NCBI GenBank assembly: GCA_937136395.1
Contig: CAKZOI010000073.1
Location: forward strand, 62,001-126,000
Length of the DNA stretch: 64,000 nucleotides
From: an uncultured Opitutia bacterium
Lineage (GTDB): Bacteria > Verrucomicrobiota > Verrucomicrobiia > Opitutales > Coraliomargaritaceae
Direction of reading: 5' to 3'
The first letter of the stretch is position 1, and the number at the start of each line of letters is the position of its first letter. Below are positions 47,129-58,283 of this stretch, piece after piece. Both the position numbers and the translations under genes were made by a program. The notes under the pieces were generated by a model. It searched no databases. It saw only the letters and a program-made list of their open reading frames with translations, and had not been told where the DNA came from.

Positions 47129-48505
47129 TTACTTCTCAACATCCAACTCAGGCCATTGAGTGAGCTTACGGTGGAGCGTGCGGCGACTGATCCCCATCAA
47201 ATCAGCCGCTTTGGTTCGGTTGCCGTTTGCTTTGATCAAGGCATTGCGTAGCAAGCGCTTTTCGTTCTCCTCTTTACTAAGGGAGGGGCTACTGCTGACC
47301 ATTGTTGGAGTATTCAACATTTCAACCACAGCATGATACTTCGGGTCGAGATCATATTCATTGACCTCACTCCCCCGCTTTAAAACGACAATATTCTCAC
47401 AGAAATTGCGAAGTTCGCGAATATTGCCCGGCCAACTATAGGCACGCAATACCTTCAAAGCACCTTCAGTGAGTTGCACCGGATCGACTTCGTTTTCTTC
47501 TGCAAAGTAATGAATGTAGTGATTGAGCAAAACCAGCAGGTCTTCCTCGCGTGCTCGTAATGCTGGCAGGTAAATCGTCACCACATTTAAGCGGTAGAGT
47601 AAATCTTCGCGAAACTCGCCGCTTTTTGCCATTTCAGCTAGATTACGATTGGTCGCACATACCAAGCGGACATCCACTTTGACTGGCTTTGAACTACCTA
47701 AGCGCTCAAAGCTGCGCGTTTCCAAAAAGCGCAACAGTTTCACTTGAGTGGACGCATCAATCTCACCGATTTCATCCAGGAACAGTGTGCCGCCGTCCGC
47801 GGCCTCAAATCGGCCAATCCGTCGCTCGCTCGCACCTGTAAAAGCTCCTTTTTCATGCCCAAATAGCTCACTTTCCAGTAGATTAGCCGCTAAAGCCGCA
47901 CAATGCACGGGCACGAAAGCTTGTCGTGCGCGGTTACTGTTCTGGTGAATTGCTTGCGCAATCAGTTCCTTACCTGTGCCTGTTTCGCCCTCAAGCAAAA
48001 CAGTCGCCTTAGAGGGCGCGACGAGTTTCACCTTATCAAGCACGTCTACCAAACTCGATGAGTTTCCAACGATACCCTCAAAACTGTATTTCCTGTCGAG
48101 ACGCTCATGGAGCACGATGTTCTCAGCCTCGATCGAGCGCGATTGCAAGGCTCGCTTGATCAGAATTTCGAGCTTTTCTAAACTAACAGGTTTCGTGAGG
48201 AAATCGAATGCCCCACGGCGCATCGCCTCGACTGCGGTTTCTACGTTACCATAGGCAGTCATCATAATACAAATGGGACGATTTGGCAAAGTGATCGCTT
48301 TATCAATCACCTTCAGCCCAGATTTACCTGCCATGCGTAGGTCCGTCAAAATGACATCAAACGTCTCCGCTTCCATCAAATTAAAGGCTTCATCAGCACC
48401 AGAGGCCATGTAGACCTCATACTCTTCTTCGAGTGCGAGACTCAGCCCTTCACGGGTGTTCTTTTCATCATCAACGATTAAAATGGTTGCTGGCATATGA
48501 GACAT
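47129..48505 (-). CDS. Sigma-54-dependent response regulator (NtrC family)
   Basis: About 458 residues from ATG 48505; ATG 48496 is an alternative. The receiver domain has [20 protein letters not shown] and phospho-acceptor Asp in [13 protein letters not shown]. The central AAA+ domain has Walker A GETGTGKE, the sigma-54-contact motif GAFTGA and [21 protein letters not shown] Fis-type HTH ends the protein ([20 protein letters not shown]). It activates sigma-54 promoters on phosphorylation. No kinase is adjacent. It is divergent from the MoxR/Bat operon (113 bp), but its targets are not known. Confidence 0.93.
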   Translation of the reverse strand: MSHMPATILIVDDEKNTREGLSLALEEEYEVYMASGADEAFNLMEAETFDVILTDLRMAGKSGLKVIDKAITLPNRPICIMMTAYGNVETAVEAMRRGAFDFLTKPVSLEKLEILIKRALQSRSIEAENIVLHERLDRKYSFEGIVGNSSSLVDVLDKVKLVAPSKATVLLEGETGTGKELIAQAIHQNSNRARQAFVPVHCAALAANLLESELFGHEKGAFTGASERRIGRFEAADGGTLFLDEIGEIDASTQVKLLRFLETRSFERLGSSKPVKVDVRLVCATNRNLAEMAKSGEFREDLLYRLNVVTIYLPALRAREEDLLVLLNHYIHYFAEENEVDPVQLTEGALKVLRAYSWPGNIRELRNFCENIVVLKRGSEVNEYDLDPKYHAVVEMLNTPTMVSSSPSLSKEENEKRLLRNALIKANGNRTKAADLMGISRRTLHRKLTQWPELDVEK

Positions 48506-48617
48506 TAAGGCACAACTTGACTTGAAAAGCAATATTCACATTGCTATGAAACTGTTCTCTGAATCAGTTGTCAGTGAACGCTTACCAACCGCTAATAATA
48601 CCATAAATACACGAATA

Positions 48618-49613
48618 ATGAGTGAACCAATAACGACTCCTGAAACGGACGCTAGAATCAGCGCTGCGACTCAATGGATCCCGCAATTACGTGAAGAAAT
48701 TGGCAGTGTCATCGTCGGCCAGCACTACCTCGTCGACCGCTTGCTAGTCGGTCTACTGGCCAATGGTCACGTATTACTTGAAGGTGTGCCTGGGCTGGCA
48801 AAGACCTTGAGTATTCGCACACTCGCGACAGCAACAGCCGCAGACTTCAAACGTATTCAATTCACGCCCGACCTCCTGCCAGCCGACATCATTGGCACAC
48901 TCATCTATAGCCCTAAAGACAGCACTTTCCACACTCGTAAAGGCCCCATCTTTGCTAATCTCGTGCTCGCCGATGAAATCAATCGCGCTCCTGCAAAGGT
49001 GCAAAGCGCCCTACTCGAAGCCATGCAAGAGCGCCAAGTAACTATCGGCGATACGACTTATAAGCTACCAGAGCCTTTCCTAGTGCTAGCGACGGAAAAT
49101 CCAATAGACCAAGAAGGCACCTACCCACTACCCGAAGCACAAGTGGATCGTTTCATGCTCAAGCTCAAGGTTGGCTACCCCACCAAAGCTGACGAACGTG
49201 AAATCCTCGACCGCATGTCCTCTACCGCACCGAAGCTTGACGTAAATTCTGTGACTACCTTAGAAGCGATTTCTGAGGCACGCAAAGTCGTCAACGATGT
49301 CTACGTGGATCCGAAGATCCGCGACTATATTGTAGACCTGATCCTTGCGACCCGTGATCCCAAAGCCTACAAGCTAGAGCTGGCTCAATATATTCAATTC
49401 GGCGCCAGCCCACGCGCGACGATCAGCTTAACCCTCGCCGCCAAGGCTTGGGCACTCATGCAAGGTCGCAGCTACGTCATCCCACAAGACGTCAAGGAAA
49501 TCGGTATGGATGTGCTACGCCACCGCGTGATTCCAAGCTACGAAGCCGAAGCTGAAGAGATCACTAGTGAAAGCCTCGTCACTTCGATCTTCGAAACCGT
49601 TCCAGTGCCGTAA
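48618..49613 (+). CDS. MoxR-family AAA+ ATPase
   Basis: Start at 48618 (MSEPITTPETDARISAATQW) gives 331 residues; the frame extends 32 codons upstream without conservation. It has the MoxR opening EEIGSVIVGQHYLVDRLLVG, Walker A LEGVPGLAKTLSIRTLA, Walker B LVLADEINRAPAKVQSALLE and the sensor region LATENPIDQEGTYPLPEAQ. MoxR ATPases act as chaperones for VWA-domain partners. Here it heads the DUF58/Bat operon, so its partners are BatA and BatB. The first intergenic gap is only 41 bp. Confidence 0.93.
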   Translation: MSEPITTPETDARISAATQWIPQLREEIGSVIVGQHYLVDRLLVGLLANGHVLLEGVPGLAKTLSIRTLATATAADFKRIQFTPDLLPADIIGTLIYSPKDSTFHTRKGPIFANLVLADEINRAPAKVQSALLEAMQERQVTIGDTTYKLPEPFLVLATENPIDQEGTYPLPEAQVDRFMLKLKVGYPTKADEREILDRMSSTAPKLDVNSVTTLEAISEARKVVNDVYVDPKIRDYIVDLILATRDPKAYKLELAQYIQFGASPRATISLTLAAKAWALMQGRSYVIPQDVKEIGMDVLRHRVIPSYEAEAEEITSESLVTSIFETVPVP

Positions 49614-49654
49614 GGAATAGCGCCCCCTTACACATCCCTTTTCAGCCTTTCAAA

Positions 49655-50566
49655 ATGTCAACAATGTCTCCTTCAGACATCATCAAGAAAGTTCGACGCC
49701 TCGAAATCCGCACCCGACAGTTGGTGACGGACTCGGTTACCGGTGCCTACCACAGTTCTTTCAAGGGACGCGGCATGGACTTTGAAGAAGTGCGTGAATA
49801 TGCCATTGGCGATGATGTGCGCACCATTGACTGGAATGTCAGTGCCAAGATGGATCGTCCCTTCGTGAAAGTCTTTCGCGAAGAGCGAGAACTGACGCTC
49901 ATGCTACTTGTAGACCTCAGCGCTTCGGGCATTTTTGGATCAGTGGAACAAAGTAAACGCGAGCGTGCTGCCGAGATAGCTAGCGTGCTCGCCTTTTCTG
50001 CGACACTAAACAACGACAAAGTTGGACTCCTCCTCTACACAGATCATGTGGAACACTATATCCCACCCAAAAAAGGTCGCCGGCATGTGCTGCGCACCAT
50101 TCGCGACATTCTAGTCTTCGAACCAAACGGTAAAGGCACGAACCACAAAGCCGCCCTCGATTACCTAAATCGTGTGCAAGCTCGTAAGACTGTCGTTTTC
50201 CTCATCTCAGACTTCTTAGACAAGCACTCTACACTTCCCAGCTCTCACTCCCCACTCTTCAACATTCTCGCATTGACGAATCAACGCCATGACCTCGTCA
50301 GCATTGCACTGAGCGACCCGCGCGAATCAGAGCTACCCAATGTGGGATTGATCACCCTCGAAGACGCCGAAACGGGTGAAATGGTCGAAATCAATACGAA
50401 CAGTAAAAAAGTTCGTGAGCACTACGCCGCCCTTGCTCGAGATCGCAGGGCACATTTCGAAAGCAATATGCGTAAGAAGGGCCTCGACTGGATTGAAGCG
50501 AGCACCGATCAACCCTATTTACCTGCGCTGCGCCAGCTCTTTGCCCGTCGTGCTAGCCGACACTAA
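49655..50566 (+). CDS. DUF58 VWA-like protein
   Basis: A 303-residue protein of the DUF58 family. The N-terminal part (DIIKKVRRLEIRTRQLVTDS and GRGMDFEEVREYAIGDDVRT) is the DUF58 signature. The following VWA-like domain has the metal-site motif VDLSASG (about residues 87-93). There is no membrane span. In MoxR operons DUF58 proteins act between the ATPase and the VWA proteins. The gap to the MoxR gene is 41 bp, and the start may be ATG 49655 or ATG 49664. Confidence 0.9.
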   Translation: MSTMSPSDIIKKVRRLEIRTRQLVTDSVTGAYHSSFKGRGMDFEEVREYAIGDDVRTIDWNVSAKMDRPFVKVFREERELTLMLLVDLSASGIFGSVEQSKRERAAEIASVLAFSATLNNDKVGLLLYTDHVEHYIPPKKGRRHVLRTIRDILVFEPNGKGTNHKAALDYLNRVQARKTVVFLISDFLDKHSTLPSSHSPLFNILALTNQRHDLVSIALSDPRESELPNVGLITLEDAETGEMVEINTNSKKVREHYAALARDRRAHFESNMRKKGLDWIEASTDQPYLPALRQLFARRASRH

Positions 50567-50630
50567 ATGAAACGCTGAAAGCTAACATTTTGAAAAACTG
50601 AAACTCATCCCGCCTCCCGTATCTCCACCC

Positions 50631-51182
50631 ATGCTTCTTGCCCAAACGCCAACACCACAAATGCCACCGCTCCCCGAAGGGCCGTCGCTAGATCGTGTCC
50701 GTGGACCGGTAGAGATTCCTCTGCTGGAAACTTGGCAAGTCCTCACGGCTGGGACAATCGTGCTCGTTGTCAGCATTTTGTTACTCTGGCTTTGCATTCG
50801 ATATCTGCGCAAAGAAAGCAGCCAAAAGCCACAAATCTCCCCATCAAAAGTCGCCATTGATGAGCTCAATGCCGCCGCAAAATTAGCCAACGATGACGAT
50901 CGTTTCGCAGTGCAAGCATCTGCTGCACTGCGCCGTTATTTTGAAGACGGGCTACACATTCCAAGCTATGGCCGCACGAGTGAAGAGTTCCTACGTAGTT
51001 TAAAAGGCAATACACTACTCAACGCTTCATTCAACGAATCACTCGAACGCTTTTTTGCACAATGCGACGCTATGAAATTTGCACGCAAATCAAGCAGCAC
51101 TGAAGAACGGTCCGCACTCATTTCGGCCGCCAAACAACTCATTGATATCGCTGACAAAACAAAGGAGAACGCCCCGAAGTGA
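50631..51182 (+). CDS. DUF4381-type membrane protein
   Basis: 183 residues. An N-terminal Pro-rich segment ([17 protein letters not shown]) is followed by a membrane span near residues 35-60 ([20 protein letters not shown]). A cytoplasmic helical domain ends the protein ([40 protein letters not shown]). It matches DUF4381-like proteins found between DUF58 and BatA in such operons. It has no known catalytic site. Its stop overlaps the next start (GTGA), implying translational coupling. Confidence 0.8.
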   Translation: MLLAQTPTPQMPPLPEGPSLDRVRGPVEIPLLETWQVLTAGTIVLVVSILLLWLCIRYLRKESSQKPQISPSKVAIDELNAAAKLANDDDRFAVQASAALRRYFEDGLHIPSYGRTSEEFLRSLKGNTLLNASFNESLERFFAQCDAMKFARKSSSTEERSALISAAKQLIDIADKTKENAPK

Positions 51183-52219
51183 ACTTCTTTCAATTTCAAG
51201 ATCCACTCTTTTTTTTACTCCTACTATTGCTCCCAGTGCTGGCATGGTGGGCGGGTCGCATGGGACCAGAAGCAGCTGTTCGCTTCTCAAGCACTGCGCT
51301 CGTTAAAGCGGTTAGCCACAATCGGCGCAGTCGTCCAGGCCGTATGCTTTTCGGATTACGCTTGTTAGCGCTTGTGGCACTCATCACAGCCCTCGCTCGC
51401 CCACAGCTTGGTAAAATGAACGACACCACCGACGCCGAAGGAATCGACATCGTCGTCACACTCGACTTATCCCTATCGATGCGCGCATTAGACCTCTCAA
51501 CACGCGAGGATGTGGTCACTCGACTCGACGCCGCCAAGCGAGTTGTTCATGAATTTATCGGCAAGCGCCCTTACGATCGTATCGGGATTGTCGCCTTCGC
51601 TTCTGAAGCTTATGTCGTCAGTCCGCTCACGCTCAATCACGATTGGTTGAAAAAAAACCTCGACCGTCTTGAGCTAGGAGAAATCGACGGTGGTGGCACG
51701 GCGATCGGCACCGCTCTAGGCGCCAGTGTGAATCGTTTACGCGATCATGAATCACGCAGTCGTATCGTCATCCTGCTCACAGACGGCGAAAACAACTCTG
51801 GGGTCATTTCACCCATTGGTGCCGCGGAAGCCGCTAAAACTTACGGCGTTAAAGTCTACACCATCGCAACAGGAAAAAAAGGCCGCGTTGCCGCACCAGA
51901 GACAGACCAGCGCACTGGCCAAGTTCTACGTGATCGAGACGGCAGACCGGTCTATCGCGGACGTTCAATGCCATCCGACTATGACGAGGTTGAACTCACC
52001 GAAATTGCAAGCATGACGGGTGGTCAGTTTTTCCGGGCAACCGAAAGTGGCGACCTCGAACGTATATACGACGAAATCGATGAGCTAGAAAAGACCACTA
52101 TTGAGCTTCGCTCCTACGCCACTTTTACAGAGCTCTTCATCTGGCCCGCGCTCACTGGACTAGCTTTACTCCTAATCGAACAACTACTTCGCAACACACG
52201 CTACCGTAGACTGCCATGA
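51179..52219 (+). CDS. batA: BatA-like VWA membrane protein
   Basis: A 346-residue protein starting with GTG at 51179, overlapping the previous stop by 4 bp. N-terminal membrane spans ([18 protein letters not shown] and [12 protein letters not shown]) precede a VWA domain with the MIDAS motif [15 protein letters not shown] (about residues 90-104) and [14 protein letters not shown]-terminal span ([20 protein letters not shown]) ends it. This is the BatA layout known from Bacteroidetes and related groups. Its stop overlaps the batB start (ATGA). Its role in envelope stress tolerance is inferred. Confidence 0.9.
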   Translation: MNFFQFQDPLFFLLLLLLPVLAWWAGRMGPEAAVRFSSTALVKAVSHNRRSRPGRMLFGLRLLALVALITALARPQLGKMNDTTDAEGIDIVVTLDLSLSMRALDLSTREDVVTRLDAAKRVVHEFIGKRPYDRIGIVAFASEAYVVSPLTLNHDWLKKNLDRLELGEIDGGGTAIGTALGASVNRLRDHESRSRIVILLTDGENNSGVISPIGAAEAAKTYGVKVYTIATGKKGRVAAPETDQRTGQVLRDRDGRPVYRGRSMPSDYDEVELTEIASMTGGQFFRATESGDLERIYDEIDELEKTTIELRSYATFTELFIWPALTGLALLLIEQLLRNTRYRRLP

Positions 52220-54282
52220 ACTTCGAACACACAGTCTGGCTCTATATCACTGCTGCAATCGTCTGTATTGCCGCAACGATGATCGCCTTCGGACTCCAAC
52301 GCCGTGAAACCTTACTCAGTAAGTTCGCTGCGAATCGCTTGCTGGATCAACTCACCGAAAAAGCCAGTCAGACGCGCACACTCATTAAAGCAGTCTGTAT
52401 ACTCATCGGCCTGGCTGCGATCGGAGTCGCACTCGCGCGCCCACAATACGGAGTCGAATGGTCCGAGCGTAAAGCACGTGGCCTCGACATCGTATTCGTG
52501 CTCGACAGCTCTAAGAGTATGCTTGCCACTGACATGCGCCCAACTCGGCTCGATCGCGCAAAACTCGCAGTCATCGACTTAACCGAACGCTTAGAGAGTG
52601 ACCGAATTGGACTCGTCGCCTTCGCTGGACGAGCGTTTCTACAAACGCCCCCAACACTCGATTACTCTGCCTTTCGCGAAAGTCTAGATGCCATCAGTCC
52701 AGAGAGCATGACCAGTGGTGGCAGTGATCTCGGTAATGCCATCAAAGAAGCCGAGAAAGCCTTTCCACAAGACAACAACTTTAAAGTTATCATTCTGCTA
52801 ACTGATGGCGAAGACCTCGGAGGCAGCGCTATCGAAACCGCGAAGGCCGCTGCTAAAAACGGTATTAAAGTCTATGCAATCGGCATCGGCACCCCAGAAG
52901 GCGACTACCTTCGTATTCGCAACGAGCGAGGCGAAGAAAGCTTCATTCGCGATGATTCGGGTCAACCCGTGCGCAGCCAACTAGACGAATCGAATCTACA
53001 AGAAATTGCTCAACTCACTGGCGGATCGTATAGTCGGCTCAGCTCACAATCACTCGAAGCGCTCTACAATTCAGTGATCGCCACACTCCCCCGCGAGGAG
53101 CGCGAAGCCGAGATGCAAGAGCGCGCCATCGAGCGCTATCAATGGGCCATAGGTATTGCATTATTTTTTCTAGTATTGGAAATATTGATACGTCGTCGCA
53201 GCAATGCACGTATTCATGCAGCACTCTTCGCCATAGCACTGATTCCGGCACTACCACAAAGCTCCGAAGCACAAGAAAGCATCCCTCTTGACTCTGAAAC
53301 AGACAGCACAGAAGTCGAAACTGATCCATTAAGCATTCCAGAGGATGCACGCATTAGCTACAACCAAGCATTCGAGGCACTCACCAATGGCAATATAGAA
53401 GCCGCCAAAACGCTTTACCAAAGCAGCATCGCACAGACCGACGATTTGCAGCTACAACGCGACGCCTTATATAACCTAGCACATAGCACCTACCAGACTG
53501 GCCGACAAACCTACACAACTGGAGACCTTGAAGCGTCGATTGAGGAAATGAAAGCAGCCGAAGCGTTGTTCAATTCAGCTTTAGAAATCGATCCGAATGA
53601 CAGTGCAGCTGCCGAAGACTTAAAGAAAGTCACCGCCGTTCGCGAAGCGATCGAAAAGCTCAAACAGGAACAAGACGAACAAGAATCTGAAAACCAAGAT
53701 TCAGAGAATCAAGACCAACAAAACTCCGATCAAAATCAAAATTCGGACGATCAGTCACAAGAAGAGCAGGACTCGGACCAACAGGACCAACAGGACCAAC
53801 AGGAGTCGGATCAGCAAGAGTCGGATCAGCAAGACCAACAACAAGAGGGAGAAGACAGTCAACTATCCGAAAGCAACGAAGCCTCAGATCAGTCGCAAGA
53901 GAATCCATCAGAAGGCGATGAAGGTGAAGAAAATCAGGATGCATCTCAACAGTCCTCTCCTAGTGACGAGTCCTCGGAAGAACAAGAATCCACCCGTAAT
54001 CCAGCTGACGACATGGCTGAAGATGAACCAGCCGGTGAAGACGAGCAAAGTGCTGAAAGCGAAGAGACTAACGAGCCAGGCAGCACTCCCCAAGTCAATG
54101 AAAGCGAAGCCTCCGAAGAAGACTCTGAAGGCGCACAAGCCACTGGCTCTGCAATACAAGTCGAAGGCATGACTCAAGAAGATGCCGCCGCTCTTTTAGA
54201 AAGCCTACGCGATGACGAAAAACTCCTCCCTTTTGTCGAACAAGGCGCACCACGTAACCGCGGAAAAATCCGCGACTGGTAG
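52216..54282 (+). CDS. batB: BatB-BatC fusion: VWA domain, TPRs and long acidic tail
   Basis: A 688-residue protein. Residues 1-310 form a BatB-type VWA module: membrane helices at the N-terminus, MIDAS in [28 protein letters not shown], and a second membrane region ([19 protein letters not shown]). Then come TPR-like repeats resembling BatC (residues about 375-470, for example [20 protein letters not shown]). The last third is a low-complexity stretch of Gln, Asp, Glu and Ser. In other bacteria BatB and BatC are often separate genes. The 3' end is 13 bp from batD. Confidence 0.88.
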   Translation: MNFEHTVWLYITAAIVCIAATMIAFGLQRRETLLSKFAANRLLDQLTEKASQTRTLIKAVCILIGLAAIGVALARPQYGVEWSERKARGLDIVFVLDSSKSMLATDMRPTRLDRAKLAVIDLTERLESDRIGLVAFAGRAFLQTPPTLDYSAFRESLDAISPESMTSGGSDLGNAIKEAEKAFPQDNNFKVIILLTDGEDLGGSAIETAKAAAKNGIKVYAIGIGTPEGDYLRIRNERGEESFIRDDSGQPVRSQLDESNLQEIAQLTGGSYSRLSSQSLEALYNSVIATLPREEREAEMQERAIERYQWAIGIALFFLVLEILIRRRSNARIHAALFAIALIPALPQSSEAQESIPLDSETDSTEVETDPLSIPEDARISYNQAFEALTNGNIEAAKTLYQSSIAQTDDLQLQRDALYNLAHSTYQTGRQTYTTGDLEASIEEMKAAEALFNSALEIDPNDSAAAEDLKKVTAVREAIEKLKQEQDEQESENQDSENQDQQNSDQNQNSDDQSQEEQDSDQQDQQDQQESDQQESDQQDQQQEGEDSQLSESNEASDQSQENPSEGDEGEENQDASQQSSPSDESSEEQESTRNPADDMAEDEPAGEDEQSAESEETNEPGSTPQVNESEASEEDSEGAQATGSAIQVEGMTQEDAAALLESLRDDEKLLPFVEQGAPRNRGKIRDW

Positions 54283-54295
54283 ATACCCATTTGTC

Positions 54296-56119
54296 ATGAA
54301 GTTCAAACAGTCAGCATACATCCTATTCTTACTCTTCGCCGGCTTAGTGGCGCATGCCGCTGTCACAGTGACGGCACAATTTCAACCAAAGGTCATACCC
54401 CTTGGCGACAAGGCACAGTATGTCGTTTCAATCAAAGAAACCAGCTCAAGTGGCAGACCAGAAACAGAGCGCATCACCTCATTGCCAATCCCTCAATCTG
54501 GCGGTCTCAGCTTGCGCAATGGCCGAGTCTCTAATAGCCAACAGTCCGCTTTCATAAACGGTAAAGCGGAGCATTCGATCACCCAAAATCTCATCATCGA
54601 GGCCAGCGCCCCACGCGTCGGTAATTTCACGATTCCTAGCTACACATTTTCCTACAAAGGCGAGACCTACACAGCACCTGCGGCGACCTTACAGGTCACC
54701 GAACGCCCTGCCGATGCACCGCCCCCCGTCAACGAGCTCATCTACCTGAAAGTCGAAGCCCCGAACGAACTCTACATCGGACAAACAGCGCGGATTGAGC
54801 TCAAACTCTACGTTCATGAACAAGCACGTTACCGAGGTTATGACGACTTCACTCGCAACGCCGACGGATTCACTATCAGCGATTTACCAGAAGGCACCGA
54901 TCAGCTTGAACGTATCGGCAATTATCGCTATCAAGTCATCACATGGCCACTAACGATCACACCGATCCAAAGCGGAGCTCAAAACCTAAATTTCGAGTTT
55001 TCCATCGTAGCCGACTTACCTAACCAAAGGAATCGTCGTTCCCCGTTTGGAGGCAACAGCCCCTTCGGTGGCAGCATCTTCAACGACTTCTTTTCTACAC
55101 GCTCGGAGCGATTCAACCTCTTCAACGAGCCTACACAGATCAATGTGCTCCCACTACCCCAAACTGGAAAACCAGAGAGCTTTAGCGGTGCAATTGGAGA
55201 TTTCAGCATACAAGTATCCACCGACGCAAACGACAGCCGCGTGGGTGAACCGATTATGCTCTCACTTAAAGTCAGCGGTAGCGGCAACTTCGACCGTATA
55301 AACGGACCGACCTTACCTGAAAGCGCGACATGGCGCAACTACGAGCCAGAATCAACCATGGAAGCGTCACCGGCAAACCCACTCGCGGGTGTGAAGCGCT
55401 TCGATTATGTCTTCATCCCCCAACAAGCAGGTAAGCATTCCTTGCCAGAGGTGAAATTCAGCTTTTTTGATCCTGAAGAAAAAAAATACATCGAACTCAG
55501 CGCACCGCCCATTTCAGTCGAAGTAAAGCCCTCACTGCAAGCACGAGCACCTGTCTCAGCTACAACAGCCCCCAACCAGCCACAGACAAAAAATGAACCA
55601 GTGCCCAACAAAACACTGAGCCCTGAAGAAGTTTTGCTCACCCTTGACTATCGCCCACAAACAAGTGCGCCAACAGGCTTTGGCATACTCAAGCAACCAG
55701 TCTTCTACACCTTCAATGCAGTCACAGGGATCGCCCTTTTCGCTGCAGGTCTCCTACTCTACAAACGGAAGCGACTTGCAACGGATCTCGAATACGCCAA
55801 CCAGCATGCCGCACGTGCCGAACTAAAAACGTCCTTAGCGACAGCAAGGTCAACAGAAGATCCAGACGCCTTCTACCGCGCCGCACAAGTATCAGTGCGC
55901 CTTGCAGCGGGTTTACACTTCAAACAAAACCTACGCGCCGCAGAGTTCAGCCAGCTCGAAGCACTTTTCCGATCCAAGCCAATCGCTGATAGCGTCATTA
56001 CTGCAGCACAAAAGCTATTCAGTCAGGCCGACGCCGTTCGTTTCTCAGGTAGCAAAAGCGAAAGCAATGACCTTCGCACAGCTCGACAGCACTTAGACAC
56101 CATTTTGAAAGCACTATGA
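54296..56119 (+). CDS. batD: BatD-like protein
   Basis: Start at 54296 (MKFKQSAYILFLLFAGLVAH) gives 607 residues; the longer frame from 54212 lies inside the batB end and is unlikely. A signal peptide is followed by beta-rich domains with the BatD opening AAVTVTAQFQPKVIPLGDKA. A membrane span (FYTFNAVTGIALFAAGLLLY, about residues 475-495) and a cytoplasmic helical tail follow. BatD is thought to bind partners in the periplasm. Its stop overlaps batE's start (ATGA). Confidence 0.85.
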   Translation: MKFKQSAYILFLLFAGLVAHAAVTVTAQFQPKVIPLGDKAQYVVSIKETSSSGRPETERITSLPIPQSGGLSLRNGRVSNSQQSAFINGKAEHSITQNLIIEASAPRVGNFTIPSYTFSYKGETYTAPAATLQVTERPADAPPPVNELIYLKVEAPNELYIGQTARIELKLYVHEQARYRGYDDFTRNADGFTISDLPEGTDQLERIGNYRYQVITWPLTITPIQSGAQNLNFEFSIVADLPNQRNRRSPFGGNSPFGGSIFNDFFSTRSERFNLFNEPTQINVLPLPQTGKPESFSGAIGDFSIQVSTDANDSRVGEPIMLSLKVSGSGNFDRINGPTLPESATWRNYEPESTMEASPANPLAGVKRFDYVFIPQQAGKHSLPEVKFSFFDPEEKKYIELSAPPISVEVKPSLQARAPVSATTAPNQPQTKNEPVPNKTLSPEEVLLTLDYRPQTSAPTGFGILKQPVFYTFNAVTGIALFAAGLLLYKRKRLATDLEYANQHAARAELKTSLATARSTEDPDAFYRAAQVSVRLAAGLHFKQNLRAAEFSQLEALFRSKPIADSVITAAQKLFSQADAVRFSGSKSESNDLRTARQHLDTILKAL

Positions 56120-56850
56120 AACGCTTCCTTACACACGCCCTAGTCTCACTTATTCTACTCGCGCAAGCGCTGAAAGCCGACAGCTTCAACGATGGTATCA
56201 CAGCGTATGAGAATGCCGAATACGAACAAGCGATAGACTATTTTGACGCTGCAATCGCTGAAAATGAAACGGCAGCAGCACGCCACAATATGGCCTTAAG
56301 TTATTTCCAATTAGGGAAACCCGCCGAAGCCGCATGGCAAATCGAGCGCGCTCTGCGCCTCGACCCACTCAAAGAAGAATACCACTACAAGCTTGGCGCG
56401 CTACGACAGCAAATCGGCCTCATCGAAGATCAGCCAGGATGGTTCACCATCGGCGCTCAATTCTTACCGACGAACACATGGATCTTCATTGCTTGTATTA
56501 GCTTCTGGCTACTCATCGCAGCATGTGTGCTACCAAGTATCGGCGGCCTCCCCGTCAACCTTGGCATAAAGGCGACTCGCGCGATCTCGATACTGTCACT
56601 ATTGCTCGCACTTCCCGCCTTATGGATACACCAGGGCTTAAACCAAAATGGTATCATCGTGAGTGATGCAGTTGCAGACCTCCACGCCGCGCCTGCAAGT
56701 GCCGCACCCGCAAGCGGCGTCGCACGCCCAGGTGAGCGAGCTCGCATTCTTGATCAATACAACGATTTCTACAAGGTCGAAACCGAAGCACACATTTCAG
56801 GCTGGATTAAAAAAGACTCCTTTCGTCCACTACGTTTGGAGAAAAATTAG
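56116..56850 (+). CDS. batE: BatE-like TPR/SH3 protein
   Basis: A 244-residue protein: a signal-like N-terminal segment (FLTHALVSLILLAQALKADS), two TPRs (about residues 22-90, YENAEYEQAIDYFDAAIAEN) and two membrane helices in the middle (WIFIACISFWLLIAACVLPS). The C-terminal half is an SH3-like domain (VARPGERARILDQYNDFYKV). This composition (TPR plus SH3 at the end of the operon) fits BatE. It starts 4 bp inside batD and is followed by an intrinsic terminator, so it is the last gene. Confidence 0.82.
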   Translation: MKRFLTHALVSLILLAQALKADSFNDGITAYENAEYEQAIDYFDAAIAENETAAARHNMALSYFQLGKPAEAAWQIERALRLDPLKEEYHYKLGALRQQIGLIEDQPGWFTIGAQFLPTNTWIFIACISFWLLIAACVLPSIGGLPVNLGIKATRAISILSLLLALPALWIHQGLNQNGIIVSDAVADLHAAPASAAPASGVARPGERARILDQYNDFYKVETEAHISGWIKKDSFRPLRLEKN

Positions 56851-56910
56851 ACGCACAGGACTGCTTGCTTACGATTAACTATACTACCACCGACAAACAA
56901 TGATGAGCCA

Positions 56911-56941
56911 AAAAAAGCCTCGCTGTTAAGCGAGGCTTTTG
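56911..56941. terminator. Bidirectional intrinsic terminator between batE and L-rhamnose isomerase
   Basis: Stem AAAAGCCTCGC / GCGAGGCTTTT with a TGTTAA loop. T-runs on both strands can end the bat operon (plus) and the rhamnose isomerase gene (minus). The two genes are convergent here. Confidence 0.93.
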
Positions 56942-56990
56942 TGTAAGGGTTTATTTCTCAAATGGTCATCACCATTCTCGGCAACTGAGA

Positions 56991-58232
56991 TTAGTTGCGG
57001 CCCGAGAGAACGCTCGCTTCATAGGCTTTCACATCCTCAAGAAGCGACAGTTCACCAGGCACATCGTTGCGCTTACAGAACTCTTCCCAAACGATGGACC
57101 ATGGCAATGCCTTGGCTTGCTCTAAGAGCGCGAGACGAGTGGTAAAATCACCAGCAAGCTCAGCAGCACGCAATTGTTCGCGTGGTTCGAGTAGAGCAAG
57201 GAGAAGCGACTTCTGCGCGGCACGTGTGCCGATCGCCCAAGCGCCAATACGATTGATAGACGCATCGAAGAAATCGAGTCCAATATGTGTGCGTGGGAGC
57301 ACATCACAACGCACGAGCTCTTGCATGATGTTTTGTGTCGCATCATCGAAGAGGACAACGTGATCGCTGTCCCAACGCACACCACGAGAGACGTGAAGCA
57401 ACAACTCAGGCACATACATCATGACTGATGAAATCTTATCAGCGATGCCCTCTGTAGGATGGAAGTGCCCTGCATCTAAGCATAATGCAGTCTGGTTCTT
57501 AATCGCGTAGCCCATATAGAACTCGTGCGAACCAACCACCATGCTCTCAGACCCAATACCGAAGAGCTTGCACTCAACTGCATCGATGTGATGCGCAGGG
57601 TTGAGCTTCTCTGCAAAAATTTCGTCCAAGCTATCAGAAAGACGCTGGCGGTAGCTTTGGCGGTCCGCAGGCATATCTTTCATGCCGTCTGGAACCCAGA
57701 CATTCATAACGCTGGCGCTGCCAAGCTGCTCACCCATTGCAGCACTGATGATACGTGAGCGCTTGCAATGCTCGATCCAAAACTGGCGTATCTCTGGATC
57801 TGGGTGGCTGAGAGTGAGTCCGTCATCAGCCTTCGGGTGTGAGAAACATGACGGGTTGAAATCAAGGCCGATGCCCTGTTCTTTGGCCCAATCTATCCAG
57901 CTTTGGAAGTGCTTCACTTCAATCTGGTCGCGATCGACAGCCTCGCCACCGAAATCACCATAGATTGCGTGTAGGTTGAGGCGGTGCTTACCAGGGAGTA
58001 TGGAAAGGACTTTTTCCAAGTCTTGACGCAGTTCAGCTATTGAGCGTGCTTTACCTGGATAATTACCTGTCACAGCTAGGCCACTGCCCAGTGCGCCAGC
58101 ACCTTCTTCAAAGCCGACAACATCGTCGCCCTGCCAGCAGTGCAATGAAATTGGAGTTTTTGCCATAGCCGCAAGGGCTGCTTCTACGTCAACGCCTAGA
58201 GAAGCGTATAGTTCTTTTACTTGATCAAACAT
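56991..58232 (-). CDS. rhaA: L-rhamnose isomerase
   Basis: Start at 58232 ([20 protein letters not shown]) gives 413 residues, the usual RhaA length; the frame is open 33 codons further but unlike the family. It contains [18 protein letters not shown], the metal-binding run [20 protein letters not shown] and ligands in [19 protein letters not shown] with [16 protein letters not shown]. It isomerises L-rhamnose to L-rhamnulose. A divergent AraC-type gene lies 51 bp away and probably regulates it. No rhaB or rhaD is in the window. Confidence 0.95.
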   Translation of the reverse strand: MFDQVKELYASLGVDVEAALAAMAKTPISLHCWQGDDVVGFEEGAGALGSGLAVTGNYPGKARSIAELRQDLEKVLSILPGKHRLNLHAIYGDFGGEAVDRDQIEVKHFQSWIDWAKEQGIGLDFNPSCFSHPKADDGLTLSHPDPEIRQFWIEHCKRSRIISAAMGEQLGSASVMNVWVPDGMKDMPADRQSYRQRLSDSLDEIFAEKLNPAHHIDAVECKLFGIGSESMVVGSHEFYMGYAIKNQTALCLDAGHFHPTEGIADKISSVMMYVPELLLHVSRGVRWDSDHVVLFDDATQNIMQELVRCDVLPRTHIGLDFFDASINRIGAWAIGTRAAQKSLLLALLEPREQLRAAELAGDFTTRLALLEQAKALPWSIVWEEFCKRNDVPGELSLLEDVKAYEASVLSGRN

Positions 58233-58283
58233 AATAGCATGTGGGGTTATTAAACGCATATAATACCTCTTTTTCGGCATAAT

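Noticed and set aside
48506-48617. Sigma-54 promoter between the NtrC-type gene and the MoxR gene
   Set aside because: A GGCAC word is present but no GC pair lies at the required spacing, so the -24/-12 consensus is not met.
54212-54295. Earlier start for batD
   Set aside because: This part lies inside the batB 3' end and precedes a clear signal peptide starting at 54296.
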